Positions 40,498 to 53,993 are shown, counted from the stretch's first letter. The stretch is DNA of 64,000 nt from Diplosphaera chodatii (GCA_032358165.1 JAALGY010000030.1:1364001-1428000), one strand, 5' to 3'. Notes: generated from the sequence alone by a model not told the origin. Numbers and translations: made by a program.

Positions 40498-42415
40498 ATG
40501 GACCTGTTCTGCGACGAGCCCGTGTCGGCGCTGTTGGAGGTGCCCGACGCGCAGCGCAACACCCTGGACACGCCGGATGAGCTGCTGGAGGCCCACGACG
40601 CCGCCGCCGAATCCAACCTCGGCGCCCTGCCCCTGCACAACGACGAGGACCACGCCCTGCGGCTGCATGTGCTGCTAGAGCTGGAGGACCGGCAGCTGAC
40701 GAGCGACTACCTGCAGCGCCAGCCCTACTTCGACACCACGCACCGCTTCGCCATCGTCCAGTGGCTGCACGTGGTGAGGCCGCCGCCCCGGCCCTTGGTA
40801 CTTTGCGCTGTTTGTATCTGTGTTGGAGCATGTGCTGATGCACACGCCCGGCGGTTTGTCCGCTGCCTCATTCGCGGTGCAGACGGTTTGGAAGCTTCAC
40901 ACCGGCACTTTCAAGTGCATACGCAATGTACGCGGCCGCCCACGCTCGCCTCAATGCAGACGTTTTGCATGCTTGACTGCAGGCATGCGTGCACTTCAAC
41001 CTCAACCTCAGCGCGCTCGCCATCGCCGTGCGCCTGCTGGACCGCTTCCTGGACGTATGCCTCGTGCCGGTGAGGCGGCTGCCGGCCGATGAGCACTTGA
41101 TGTTGCACTGACTCACTCGCAGATCACCCGTGACATTGTGTGTCCGTTGTCTGCCAGAGGCTTGCACACAGACACTGATCGGCAAGGCGACAACAAATCG
41201 TTCAGATGCATCTCACGTCCGTATTGCTCATGGGGTCCATGTTGCATTGCCGCAGATGGACCAGCTGCGCAATGCGCAGTGCGTCGCGGTGGCGTGCCTG
41301 ACACTGGCCGCCAAGCTGGACGGCCCAGAGGCCGTTGACAACGTGGCGAGGTTTCAGGTGCACATGTCCCTCAATCTGCAGCCTGCTCTACCTCGCTGCA
41401 TGTGTCTATGCCGACAGCAGGCGAGCGCTGTGTAAGATAGAATTCAACCCGAGGTGTGTCCATTTACACTGCCCAGGTGGACACCAAGATCTGGTCGACG
41501 AGCTTCAGCGCGGCGCAGATCCGGGGCATGGAGCTCATGGTGTGCAGCACGCTGGACTGGCGCATGCACTGCGCCACGGCCGTCGACTTCATGGACTGCC
41601 TGCTGTGCCTCGCGAACGTGGGCCGCCGCCCCGACGGCACGCTGCTCGACGGCGGCCGCCCCGCCGCCCGCATCCGCAGCATGGCCCACACCCTCATCTT
41701 CGAGACCCTGGCAGGTGCACACCCGGCTCAACTCCCACCTCTGCCCAAGCTGTCGGTACCGCAGCACCAGGCCCGTCGCAAACTCCAGCTCGCGTGGACT
41801 GCACAGCATGTGTACTGCACACGCCAGGCCCTGCGCCGACGCTTTCGGATGCTGTCAACGTGCAGACTCCAACTCGGTGGCGATGCGGCCGTCCTGCATG
41901 GCCGCGGCGTCGGTCCTCGCGGCGCTGCGGGCGTGCCACGGCAACGGCCCCGAGCTCGCGCAGGCCTTCTACTGCTTCTCTGCCCACATCGACCAGGTGC
42001 GTGCAGGGTGTGCTGTCTGTTGCTGTGACTGCAAGGCGGCTGGGACATGTGCAGGGGTGACCAGCTCTTTGGATCATGCTGCCGCCGATGTCACATAACC
42101 CAGGCCCCAGCACGGCGTGCCTGACCCTGCGTGATGCTCCGCCTGCAGGGGGAGATGCAGTGGGGCGTGGACCAGCTCAAGAACAACAGCGGGCGCTCTG
42201 CAGCGTCCTCAGACGCCGGCTCGGGCTCGCCGCTGCGGGGGGCGTCGCCGCCGCCGCCCCCGCCGCCGCTGGCCATCCCGGCCGGCAAGGCGCAGCTGGC
42301 CCCCTGCGCCTACAGCAAGGACGACTGCTCGCCCACCTCGGTGCTGACGTCGCTGCCGACGATGCCAGGCTGCAGCCAGGACATGTCCTGCGACTCCTCC
42401 TGCGACTCTATTTAG
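40498..42415 (+). CDS. CYCD: D-type cyclin
   Basis: Regulatory partner of G1 cyclin-dependent kinase. Exons: 40498-40773, 40983-41069, 41256-41357, 41477-41714, 41866-41996, 42149-42415 (1101 nt, 366 aa). The second to sixth residues of MDLFCDEP form LFCDE, an LxCxE retinoblastoma-binding motif in the N-terminal place typical of plant D cyclins. The cyclin box N follows: FAIVQWLHV, LSALAIAVRLLDRFLDV, CVAVACLTLAAKLDGPE. Cyclin C domain: MELMVCSTLDWRMHCATAVD. The tail is Ser/Pro-rich with a PPPPPPP run and a SCDSSCDS end, suggesting phosphorylation control. The start was chosen because it places the LxCxE motif at the N-terminus. Confidence 0.92.
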
Positions 42416-43127
42416 GCGGCTCGCGGCCAGCCGCCAGCCGACGGCGCAAGCGTCGGCGATTCACGGCTGCGTCGGAGCGGCCGGCAGCCTCCAGCGCTAC
42501 AGGCGACCGAGCGCCCGCTCAAGGGGCCCAGGTCACCTCTAGCGCTCCACAGCAGCTGGCGCACCGCCGCGGCTGACAGCTTTGCTTTTCCAAGACGAAC
42601 ATGCACAAGGTTTTCGGATGCTCGACAATCAAGCAAGATGGGGGAAATCATGGTTTCAGTGTGCACCGGGAGCAGCAGGCGCCAGAACGATCAGCTGGCC
42701 ATGCAAGGGGATGCAGGAAAACACATCAGCAGCTACAGCAGCACTTTTCCAGCGGCATGCGAAGAAGCATCACCGAAGGTTTTCCGTGACGGTGCTCACT
42801 ATGCAACATCTGTGCCGATCAGTACGTTGTTAGGTCTGGGGCTGGCCTTCTCAGCCCGGCGTTTGGTGGTTTGGAAGTTAGATGTCTGTACAGGTGATAC
42901 GACAAGGGACACTGCCCTGCAGGTGACCTGTGGGGTGCGTTGCGTGCGCTCCATCCAATAGCTGTGGAATGCCATATCTTCTTCTTGCTGCCCTGCATGC
43001 ACCGTTCTAGGCCGCTTGGTTTCTGCAGTTGAAAAGTTGAGACGCTGATGCTGAAGCATGCACCGTGATTCTTAGGCTCATTGGGGTATTTATTTCATTG
43101 CTTACACTTGGGGTTGAATAAATGCAA

Positions 43128-43132
43128 TGTAA
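43128..43132 (+). promoter_or_regulatory. Putative TGTAA polyadenylation signal of cyclin D
   Basis: TGTAA 713 nt after the cyclin D stop, just downstream of an AATAAA-like string. It is the first TGTAA I find on this strand after the gene. The long 3' UTR makes the assignment uncertain. Confidence 0.35.
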
Positions 43133-43478
43133 CAAAGGGGATCTGTTCATGACTGCGTCCAACGCGATTTGACACCTCAGGCCTGGACCCTGCTTGCCAT
43201 GTGCCACGGTGCATTCCTGCTTTGAAGGTTCATTAGATCTGCATGTTGCCCACATCATGCTTACATGGTGCCTATGAACATGCCGACTTCTGCCACAGGC
43301 CTAAAACATTCGTGAGTGTGCTCCCACACTATATCCTGGCCGCATCTAGTGCAAAGTGCATTACTGAATGCATGCTGATCACCACCTCCGACACCAACCG
43401 CTGACAGAGCGGCGCATTGTTCAGCTGCCATGCTGCCATGCTCAATCCTGACACTGGGGCGACATATTTGGCTACACC

Positions 43479-43483
43479 TTACA
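43479..43483 (-). promoter_or_regulatory. Putative TGTAA polyadenylation signal of importin beta-1
   Basis: TTACA on the plus strand, TGTAA on the coding strand, 90 nt past the importin beta-1 stop codon, the usual distance in chlorophytes. Confidence 0.5.
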
Positions 43484-43572
43484 CCCCATGCATATGAGGC
43501 CTGGTGGCTGGCTGCGCTGCCTCATCTTCCCCACATGCCTAATGGCTGCAGAGACCGAAGCCGCAGGGGACT

Positions 43573-46500
43573 TCAGGTCACCATGACCTTCTGGATGACC
43601 TGTGCTGCCCAGTCGGCGGTGTCGCTGAGGCCGCCATCCTGGCTGCTCTGGCACTCGCGCACAAACTGCACGAGCCCTGGCTTCTGCTGGAACAGCGCAC
43701 CAACGCCTGCATGGCGCAGCACACGCACATCAGAACCACAGCATTCCAACACACGTAAACATGCACCAGGTTGCATTCACACACTCACATCACGTGCAAT
43801 GTGAAACTTTTGTGACCTACTGCAGGCGTGTCGTGAGCATTGCAGTGGGTGGACCTGCCGACAGAGGTGCGCACCTGTGAGGGATGAGGCCAGGTCGCCC
43901 AGCAGCGCTATGGCGATTTTGTTCACAGCGGTGTCCTGGTTTGCCTTGTCATTGAACACGTACTCCACGAACTCGATTGCGCCCTGCGGCATGCCATGAA
44001 TGGCAATCTCAAGGCAAGCAGGGGCGCGCTCCGGATAAAAACGCAGCCGAATGCAGGCGAGAAGTGGCAGGTGACTTTGGTGGAAGTAGGGTGGATGACT
44101 GACAGTGCCAAGCACTTGCAGCAGGCTGAGCACGTAAGACCATGCCAGCATGCTTGAAAGGAGGAAAGCGCTACCGTGGCAGCGTGGACAAGGTGCTGGT
44201 TGGCCTTCTCGCGGGACATGCCATTCAGGATGCCGGTGTAGGCCTCCAGAATGCCGTGCCGCAGCAGGTTGTTGTAGTCGAAGAAGTCCTCATCCGCCTG
44301 CTGCTGCTGCTGCACACTCAGCGCCTGCACACCGACAGGGGCTACCGGTTGGCACTCTGATTCACACCAGAGGTGGCATGTAGTGACACACATGCACAGC
44401 CGTAGGATCCAGTGCAGGCACTGCATGCAATTGGTTTCTGCCGGGGGCAGTGTGGCCCAAGCAGCACCTGGGCGGAGCCGAGCATGGTGATCACGTGCTG
44501 CAGGTACGCCTCAAAGTTGTCGCCGATCGCGAGCGCGATGTCGCCAAAGGCCGACAGGATCTGAGGCTTGATGTTGCGGTGCACCGCGTCGCTCTGCACA
44601 TGCAAAGTGCTGACAGGTCACGCACACTTCTGGGTCCCCGACTGCAGCAGCCAGCATGCACGCATCGTGCAGCCGACATGCAGACAGCTGACATGCACTG
44701 CGTCGCCCTGCGAGGGGAAATGTGGGGTGTGAGGTTGCCGGCCCCGTCCCACCCACAGCAGCACGGCTCACCTGCAGGTTGGCCAGCAGCACTGCCATGA
44801 CCCGGTCGCAGTAGGGCGCCAGGGCCTCCTCAATCCCCCGGCAGATGTCGCCCAGCACGCCCACGCTGACCTGGCACACCTGCCAGTCCTGCACACGCCG
44901 CGACCACCAGTGCCCTCAGGGGAGGGTGTGCTGAGCAGTTGCGCATGCACCACGACGGCAAAGCGCAGAGGCAGCGGGGCGTCAACCTGACAGCATCATA
45001 TCCGCAAGGAAGGGGGAGGGAGGGGCAACCTGGTGGTTGGTCAGGCCCTGTAGCAGCACCGGGAAGAAGGAGTCCATGTACTTCACAAACTGCTTCCCGG
45101 TGGCGTAGGTGAAGGCGCCCACCGCCAGCAGCGCCTCCTCGTGCACCGTCGCGCTGCGGCATGCAAACACACGCAGCAGCACCTGCAGCGCCAGTGTGCG
45201 CATCTCAGGCCCCTGGTGCCCTGGTCGCGCTTGCATACGCTGCAAAGGGCGGCCTGGCTGGACAAGTGCAGTGTGTTATGCACGGAGGCACTCAATGCGC
45301 TCAACATCAGCTGTGCATTTTCCGGGCCAATGATCTGCCAGGCAGGGTGTACCTCCATGATGGCATCGCCATACTGGAGCACGCCCGGCTTCGTGGCGTC
45401 TGTCTCACTGAGTTTCTGGACAATGACCTGCAGCACTCCGCACAGCAGGCCCTGCATGCACACACAGACACATTCCCGTCCATGTGTTTGTGGCAAAGTC
45501 AAGCACAGGCAATACGGAGCCAGCGCAGCCAGTATTGCAGCCAGGGATTTGCGTACATGGTGGCGGCCCAAGAGTTCAATGCAAACTCCGAACATGTGCA
45601 CGTTGTCAGAGCACACCTGGATCTCCGACTGGCGCTCCAGGGCCTCCGAGGTGGCGGCCTGGGCCTGCAGCGTCTCGTTCAGCTTGTTGATCATGAGCGG
45701 GATGAGCTGGCCGACCATCGGCAGCGTGTCGGGGCTCGCGCACCGCACCACCTCGTTGATCGCCTCGAACGCCTGCGCCTGCAGCCGCGTGCCCTCCCCC
45801 TGGCGCGCGGCCTGTGCGTGCCCACCAGCAGAGTCGTCATTGGCGCTCGCATACGAGGCAGGCTGCCTTGGCGCACTGTGTCGCTTGAAACCCAGTGCTT
45901 GCGGCCGTCGTGATCAGTGTCTGGACAGTATGTGGGGCATCACACCGTCTCCAGCAGGGCCTGGATGATGTCCTTGAAGTAGGGCGACAGCGGCGAGGCC
46001 GTGTCGCTGTCCTTGAAGCCCGCTGCCAGCTGGCTCAGCGCATAGCACACCTGCGCCAGGTACCGAACCCCGTCAGGTGTGCAACAACTGCACCGCGAAC
46101 ACCGATGACATGCCGAGATTCCGGGTGCGGCCGGCAGCAAGCTCAGGAGGGGCGTGCCCACCTTCTCGGCGATGTGGTGCTCATCCTTGATGGAGATGAG
46201 TAGCGTCTCCACTATCGGCGGAAGGTTGGCGGGCGTGATGACCGGCGGGTTTGCGCCGCTGCCGTGCACAAACTCGAAGATGCGGCCTGCAATTTGTGCG
46301 CTTCTCAGTGAGTGCAAGCAGGTTGCCCAGGTGCCTGGCTCCAGGTGCAGGCCAAGCAGAGCTTGCACTGACTGCCATGCAACAGGATGCATCGAATGAA
46401 GCCTCACCAATGGCCCACGCTGTCGTGTGCCGGACCTGCACCTTCGGATCCTTCATGGCCTGCATCAGATGCAGATCACCCCATTGCGTTCCAGCCGTCC

Positions 46501-49099
46501 TGCACTACCCACAGCATGCAGTATGACACACAGGTTCTCGGCAGAGAAAGCAGACTCAACAGCGAGGTGCCGACCTGCAGAAGGAATGTGAGGCCTGGCA
46601 GCACCAGCTGGGCCAGCTGATCTGGCGACGGCCCCTCCAGGATGCAGCCAAACACGAAGGTGGCAGCTTCCCGGTACCGCCAATCCTCTGGTCCTGCTTT
46701 CCTGTCGATGTTTGGCTGCGTCGCAAGCGAACACACGATGACAATGCAGCACCCTGGGCGTGGGGTCAGCAAAACCATGATTGCAGTGAATGAGTTCCAG
46801 CCGTAGACAGCTGTCGAGCAAGCTTGACCTTTCAGGGTGCTATGCCTGGTGCAGTTACAGCTGTCGACGGCTCACCTGCACAAAGGGCTGGATGACGAGG
46901 GGGAGGATCTCGTCGCGCACGGTGAGGGCAACCAGCCCCAGGCACACGCCCGCTGCCATAGACACGTTCCAGACCGTGTCATCCAAATCCTGCCCCTCCT
47001 GTGCATTTGCAGCTGCTCACCGTGAGCCACTTTCATCAACTGTGCACACTGCCCGGGACAGTTTGCACGCTTGCTTGTGCTGTTTCAGACTTCGTGAAAG
47101 GCAAGACGGCAACACATGCTTGGTCGCCACCTCATGCCCCACTGGGCCTTTGCAGGGACACCATGATGGACGCTTCCACAACGCAAGCAGCAACCCACAG
47201 CAACAGAGCAAGCCTCACGTCCTGCTTGACGAGCTGCTCCAGGAGGAGGGCGACCAGCGGCTGCAGCGCCTTGGACACAAAGCGGTGGTGCACCTGTGAC
47301 GTGTCCCCGTCGTCGATGTCCTGCAGCGGGCACAGCGCAAGTCGGGCAGGAGCGTGATGCCCAGCAATTTTGTGCAAGCAACCGCAGCGCAGCGACAACC
47401 TGTGCTGCGCGCATTTCGCATGCAGTCAGGCTGACTGTGAGCAGCACACCTCCTGAATGGCGGCTTCCTCTTCACAGATTGAGCACCAAAACTCAATGGC
47501 CTGCTTTGCCACATCCTCCTCGTCCTTCTGGACGGCGTTATGGGTCAGCTGGAAGATCGTATCCTGCGCCAGCAACAGCACCTCGGTTGATCGGCGCACA
47601 TGGCAAATACATGTAAAAAGAAAGGACGGAAAGTAAGCACTGTCACAACACAGCACTCGAGCCCACCATGTATGGAGGCAGCTTGTCGTAGTAGCTGCTG
47701 GCGATTTTCACGAAACACTCGAAAGATGCCTCGCGGACCCGCACATCTGGGCTGTTGGTCCCCTCGCAGATGACCTGCGAATTCATCGAGAAGCAGTTGT
47801 CAGCATGGACATCAGTGTCGTGATCACAGCACCTACACATTTAAGACCTTCTGCACATGGCCAACCACAGATACTCTCCAGCATAGTGCTTGCCTGCATG
47901 AGGTAGTTGCGCTCGCTGTCGTTGTTGAAGTTCGAGTGCGCAAACTCCAGCGCATTGAACAGCGCAGTGGTGGCTGCCAACCTCACGTCGTTGTCCTGCT
48001 CGTTTTTCTGCATGCCCTGCACATGCGCAACACAATGTGTCAAACGAAACCCAGCCGCCGGTGCCCGGGTTGTACTGCCAGCACTCATGCAGAGCGGCAA
48101 ACGAATCACTGGAGGCAAATCGTCGGCTATCAGCCAGATCACCTGGACAACGGCTGTAAGCACTGCATTGATTTCCTCCTGGCTGAGTACATCGTCGTGG
48201 ATGGCTGCCATCTCCTCGCAGATGTACCCAAGCGTCTCCAGCGTGGACTGCCTGTTGCGCAAACGTGTCACACATTGATCTGAGGTTGTTAGATCTTGCC
48301 CCTGCTGACGCCTTTGCAGGCCCTGCATTCAAGACTATTCAGTTCGCTTTGTCCGCACCTGAGGCCGGTGTCTGGTGGCGTGACGCTCATGTTGCTGAGC
48401 AGCACCTTCACCAGATCGGGCCACTGTTGCGTGGGCAGCTCGATGGCGGCCACCTTGGCCAGCACGAGTGCCGCCGTATGCCGAGCAGCCGGCTCCTGCA
48501 GGAGTGCATGCTTGCATGTCCAGGCACCGTCATTTGCAGGGCATGGCTGCGGCGGGCCTCCAGTCACACCTGCATCGCCCCACTAAGTAGCACAGCACAT
48601 ATGCTACGGTTGCCTGCCCTGCACGTCAGGCTGCAGCATACCGCGACCGCTGCAGCCCACCTTCGCTGGTAAAGTTGACAGCAGCGACTGCCTGATGTGC
48701 TGCTTCACGCCTGCCTCCAGCTGCAGCCATCGCTGTGCCTGCTGTGCCTGGTGCAGCCACATCATACGAGTCAAAGAATGCTCCTGCAGCACGCTGCAAG
48801 GCCTGATCAGCGTGCTGAGGTGGGTTGGCAGGCCATCGCTCATGCACAGCAGCCGGCACCTTCTTCCCCGCGTCAGCGCCTGGTGCGTCGAGCGCGTTCT
48901 TCAGAAGAATGCCTGCGATCTGCCGCACGTCTGCGGGTTTGTCTGTGTTTGCAAGCTCGCCCGAGAGCGTGGCGAGATATCCCGCTGCATTCTGTTCCTC
49001 CGCCTGCTTGAGCTGCTGCTCAGCCTGCTGTCGCTGATTGGCGTCTGGCGACTGCGCAGCTTGCAGCACGGCAGTGATGTCCGGCGTGCCGGCCGCCAT
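43573..49099 (-). CDS. KPNB1: Importin subunit beta-1
   Basis: General nuclear import receptor that carries importin-alpha with cargo through the pore and releases it on Ran-GTP binding. ATG at 49099-49097 gives MAAGTPDITAVLQAAQSPDA, then EQQLKQAEEQN, matching the importin-beta N-terminal HEAT repeat. Other landmarks: DKPADVRQIAGILLKNAL, EEMAAIHDDVLSQEEINAVL, MQKNEQDNDVRLAATTALFN, VQVRHTTAWAIGEASF with GRIFEFVHG, and EAINEVVRCASPDTLP. The C-terminal exons give GVGALFQQKPGLVQFVRECQ and AAQVIQKVMVT before TGA at 43575-43573. Many short exons all belong to one HEAT-repeat protein; I did not fix every junction. Its start is 390 bp from the divergent PLAA start. Confidence 0.93.
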
Positions 49100-49489
49100 C
49101 TTAGTACTACTCACTGGGCTTCACAACATCGAAAATGCAAAGTTGTCGTGTCAACAGTGCTGGCAAATCGACACGCGCACGTCCACCCAGCAAGTGATCG
49201 CTGCTTGCCGCACGCTAATGCTGCCTCCAGGGGCGCCGCTACATGAGACTGGCCACTGCAACGTTTGCCAAAACCACTAAGCGTCCCCGTGCAACGACGA
49301 CTGCATGACGACTTGCTGGTGAACTCCTGCGAGCTTCTGACATGCTGGACATGCCATCTGCCAATGCTCCCACCTGCTTTGCATTTCTTCTGGTCAGCCT
49401 CGATATACATACGGCGCCTGTTTTGAATGATTCCGGCGCCATAGCCCAAATCCACATTTGCACAGAAACGACACATTGCCATTCTCGAC
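49100..49489. promoter_or_regulatory. Divergent promoter region importin beta-1 / PLAA
   Basis: 390 bp between divergent start codons. I saw no TATA box or other known element. Confidence 0.4.
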
Positions 49490-52400
49490 ATGGACTCATA
49501 TAGCCTGCGCGCTGAATGCTGGGGTCACGAGGAGGATGTGAGAAGATGATTCACATGACAAAGTTGTTGAAGCTTGTTACAGCTTGATATGTGTTCGAGG
49601 CTTCATGCATGTGGCGCGGTCGCCAATCTGACATCATAAGTACGATGCTGCAGGTGAGGGCCTTGTGTCCCGTTGAGTCGGGCTTCGCAACAGCATCGCG
49701 TGATCGCACCGCGAAGATTTGGGTGGAAAGCAGCGCACACACGTTCGACAACACCCTGACGCTGGTGAGACATCCACGAGAGTCGAGCTTCAGCCGCTGG
49801 TGAAGCAAATGGAGAAGCCAGCCTGACCATGCTCATGCATGCAGGCGGGACACGAAGACTACGTGGTTGCGATAGCCTGCATCCCTCCACAGACCTCTGC
49901 AGCGTACCCAGAGGGCGCTTTTGTGACAGGTCACCTGCTGCAAGCACTCACTGCTCCCATTCTGCCTCAGCTGCAGAGTGTGGTCAGATGCATCGATGAT
50001 CGGCTCTGCTACTGCAGGCTCTAGAGACAAATCAGTCATAGTCTGGCACGCTGGAACAGCACAGCCAATCCGGAAACTGCAGGGCCACAAATGGCAGGTC
50101 ACTGCAGTGGCTGCTATGCCTGACGGCGGCATCGCCTCAGCATCGCTGGACGGGTGGGTGCACAGCAGACATATCGCAGGCATGTGTCACAGATGCAGCC
50201 TCGCAAGTAGCCCCGCAGCCAGCAATGGGTCCTTCTGCACACAGCCAGATGATGGTGCTGCTAATAATGGTTGCAGGACGATTCGCATATGGGATGCTGA
50301 TGGCAATGCGAAGGTGCTGGAGGGTCACGAAGGGCCTGTCCAGTGCCTGCTGGTACTACCTGACGGAAGCCTTTTGTCCGGTTCGAATGACAAGACTATC
50401 AAGCTGTGGCAGGGCACACGGTGTGTCAAGACGCTTACTGGCCACAATGACACTGTCAGGTATGTTCCTCCAGTGCTGAAGCGTGCACTCTGGCGTCATC
50501 AGGATGATGTAATGTTCACCAGTTGCCATTGGTGTTGCCGTTTGGTATCCACTCTGGCACCTGTGATCGATTGTCATTGCAGGGGCCTGAGCCTCATACC
50601 AGGTCTGGGCGTTGCATCAGCATCACATGATGGCACGCTGCGGCTGTGGACCAACGGAGGCGATGCCATTGCCGTCCTTGAAGGCCACACAGCACTGGTG
50701 TACAGGTGAGCCTGGGCATTGGTGAGGATGGTGCACGGGCTGAGTATATCCGGTGCTGCGGCAATTATACGCTGTGGTGCCGCTGTGCAGTGCTGCAGCA
50801 ACGGCAGACGGACTGATTGCATCAGCTAGCGAGGACAACACAGCCCGCCTGTGGCGTGCCGATGGCACCTGCCTACAGGTGCGAAGTCATCGCTGTCGCA
50901 GTGGTCACGGTATGACCTGCACCTACTGCAGGATGCTTACTAGTGTGGCAGAGCATGTCGGTAAACGTGTTCGTGCAAGGTATGTCTCATCAAGATCATT
51001 TTGTGCAGACGCTGGAGCATCCCGCATGCGTATGGGATGTGGCATTCCTGCCCAATGGCGATCTGGTCACAGCCTGCGCCGACTTTGCTGCTCGCGTCTG
51101 GACACCATCGCCCGAGCGTGTGGCATCTGCAGAGACCATTCAGGTGTGGCCTGCGGTTGTGATAAGTGCAACTGTGCACCTTGGGCCGAGGTGACCGTGC
51201 ACAGCTCATGATTGACAGGATCATGACACGCGCTGATCAGCTTCCAAGACGTCGTGCTTGCGCCTGCAGAGCTTCCAGGCGGCGCTGGATGCCCGCAATG
51301 CAGCCAAGGCGGGCGGCGGTGCGGGCGGCGCACTGCCGGAGGGCCTGACGCTGGAGGACCCCATGGTGCTCACGCAGCCGGGCACCCGCGATGGCCAGAC
51401 CAAGGTCATCCGCGAGGATGGCAGCGGCATGGCGTACAGCTGGAGCGCGGCCAGGTTGGCTGGGGATGGTCATGTTGCATGGGATCCACGGTTGAAACAG
51501 GAACCGACATGTCCCTCGAAGCCACCTGAAAGTGATTGGTTTCAGCGACCTCGATGCCGACCTCGCACTGGCAGGCGAGAATGGGAAAAGCTGGGCGAGG
51601 TCGTTGCTGGTCCTGATGCGGAGGATACGATGGCGGTTGGTGGCAAGCGTTTGCATGGTCGCACCTGGGTGAGCCTACTCGGAAGCTGGCCTGACGCTGG
51701 CAGTTGTGCCAGGTTGACGGCTGATTGTGGTCTCTAGACCGGCGCCGGAGCACCGTTAGTCCGATCCGGTCAGCTGACGTTGAGGGTCCTGCAGTGTGCC
51801 ACAGGCCGAGTGTGATTGATGCAGGACTTTGTGTTTGATGTGGACATTGAGGACGGCGCTCCCACCAAGAAGCTGGCGGTGGACAGGGGCGAAAACCCTT
51901 ATGACGCCGCCGACCGCTTCCTGCAGCAGGAGGGCCTGCCCACCACGTACAGGTGCTCCCAGACCCATGCTCATGGTCTGACGTGCCTTCCTATGATGCA
52001 GTGATTGCATACCCATTGGGTATGTCAATGAGCACATGGCCACCATGTGCAACTGCATGCAATGAGCGTCTGGATGCCGTCTACGCACAGGGAACAGATC
52101 GCCAACTTCATTGTCACGAATTCGCATGGTGGCGTCACATGGCCGGACGTGCCAATGAATGTGGTGGGCTGAAGTGTGCTGTCACAACAACTACTGCCAT
52201 CATGTGCCTGAACCTGCTATGTAGACGTTGCACCATGTCACCGCAACCCTGCAGCCTGCAACTGTCACAAAGTGCTGTCATGCATGCACAGGACCCATTC
52301 ACGGGGGGTGGTGCCTATGTGCCTGGCGGCGGCGCAAGCTCCCGTGGCCCCAGCAGCGCTGCAGCATCACAGCAGGTCACCGGTGGCGGTGCAGACCCCT

Positions 52401-53993
52401 TCACGGGCGGTGCAAGCGCAGCAGCCAAGCCAGCCGCACATTTACACATGCCTGCAGCCGTGTTTGTGGCGTTCACCAATGCACCAAACACAGAAGCCAT
52501 TGCGCGCAAGGTGAGACGATGTTTCAATGCTGACGAAATCATCGTTGGTGAGATGGCTAGTGTGAAGCGATATAACATGTAGCTGTTAACTACAACCACC
52601 ACCACTACCACAAGTCATGCAGATTCCATGCCTCGAAGCAGGTGCGGGAGTCCAGCGCACAGCTGGACGGAGAGCAGGCCCTATCGTCCGAGGAGGCAGC
52701 CCAAGGCGGCATTTTGGACCAGCTGCTAGAACGGTTCGCGATCCTTTTGGCATGCTGGCCATCAGCTCACAAGTGGCATCCATGCATGCGCAACATTCAT
52801 CTTTAAAAGCTGGTCCGCCAATTGTCGCAGGGGGGCAGCAATGGGCAGGAACGCCGGCGGCGTGGCACCTGCAGCGCAGCTGGCACTGCTGCACAAGATG
52901 CTGCGCTGGCCTGCAGGCAGCCTGTTCCCTGCACTCGACATTGCACGCATGCTGGCGCTGGACGCCGCCTTTGCACCCGCCCTGGCCCAGGAAGCAGGCA
53001 GTCTGGCCGCACCAAGTGTGTGCACGTCATGAACGAGTTCAATTGTTTACCTGCTGGGGTGGCATCTGCAAGCTCACATCCATAAACCTGCGACCATATG
53101 CATGCAATCGCAGTCGCTTACACGCAGTGTGTGCGTGCAACTGCAGACGGTGGTGGCGTTGGTGGTGCACTAGTTATGGCCGCTGCTGAGCCTCAGCTTC
53201 CCGCCAATCAGCAGACAGCGATGCGGCTGGCAGCAAATTCTTTCGAGCACCCTGTACTGCGACAATGGATTGCTGCACAGGTGTCGTCGCTGCACCTGCT
53301 GTGTTCTGGCAGCTTAACAGATGTGTGACTGACCACCATGCTCGGGCTGCTGGCATCTGTTTTGCCATCCTAACAGGGGTTGGTCGCAACATGCGCAGGC
53401 ATCAGGTGTGCTGGACCAGTTTGCAACATGCTTGCGGTCGAGTGCCAAGGCGGTGCGACTAGGGGCAGCTACATTCCTTCTTAACTGCGCGGTCCTGCAG
53501 GGTACGCGCCTGCAAACTGCACATAACAGCGGGCAGCGCAATGTGTCATGTGTCAGGCCTTTGGGACATGCTTCGTGAGTTGCTGCTGTGGCCTGTGCAG
53601 ATGGGGAGCTGAAGGTGCAGCTGCTGTCTGGTCTTTCCGAGTTGCTGGGCAGCTCCTCAGACCCCGAACCAGAAACGTTATACAGGTGCAGTCCTGTTGC
53701 ACATGAGGATGTCTATCAAGCATTGCCTGCAGCAAAAGCAGGAAGACCCTTGTGGTGGCCTAGGAAGATTTGCAGGGACGCATGCTCTGCCACAGCCACT
53801 CCTTTCAATGACATGCTGCACACCTGGTCGCAGGACACTGGTGGCACTGGGGACGGTCCTGCACCAGGACAGCATGACGAGCAGCATCGCTGTGGATCTG
53901 GATGTGCCGCAACAGGTGAAGCAGAGGCAAGCGGGGTCGACCGGCAAGGTGGCCGAGGCGGCTCAGGAGCTGCTGCGCATGTTCCCACAATAA
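49490..53993 (+). CDS. PLAA: PLAA/DOA1 (UFD3): WD40-PFU-PUL ubiquitin adaptor of CDC48
   Basis: Binds ubiquitin and the CDC48/p97 ATPase to steer ubiquitinated substrates. Nineteen exons: 49490-49537, 49654-49764, 49845-49929, 50018-50153, 50277-50459, 50583-50705, 50791-50878, 51009-51143, 51270-51454, 51575-51668, 51825-51952, 52091-52163, 52292-52510, 52642-52733, 52831-53015, 53147-53280, 53399-53501, 53601-53685, 53834-53993 (2367 nt, 788 aa). Seven WD40 blades come first (e.g. GSNDKTIKLWQG, SASHDGTLRLW, ASASEDNTARLW). The PFU domain follows (REWEKLGEVV, DFVFDVDIEDGAPTKKLAV, NPYDAADRFLQQEGLPTTY), then a DPFTGGGAYVPGG linker typical of the family, then the helical PUL domain to the end (LLRMFPQ). 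The boundary at 52163 could shift by one codon. Confidence 0.95.

Larger units (their letters stand above)
42416..43572. other. Convergent intergenic region cyclin D / importin beta-1
   Basis: 1157 bp between two convergent stop codons. AATAAA (43117-43122) followed by TGTAA (43128-43132) on the plus strand could end a cyclin D 3' UTR of about 700 nt. A minus-strand TGTAA (43479-43483) fits the importin gene. No coding region is supported here. Confidence 0.55.
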
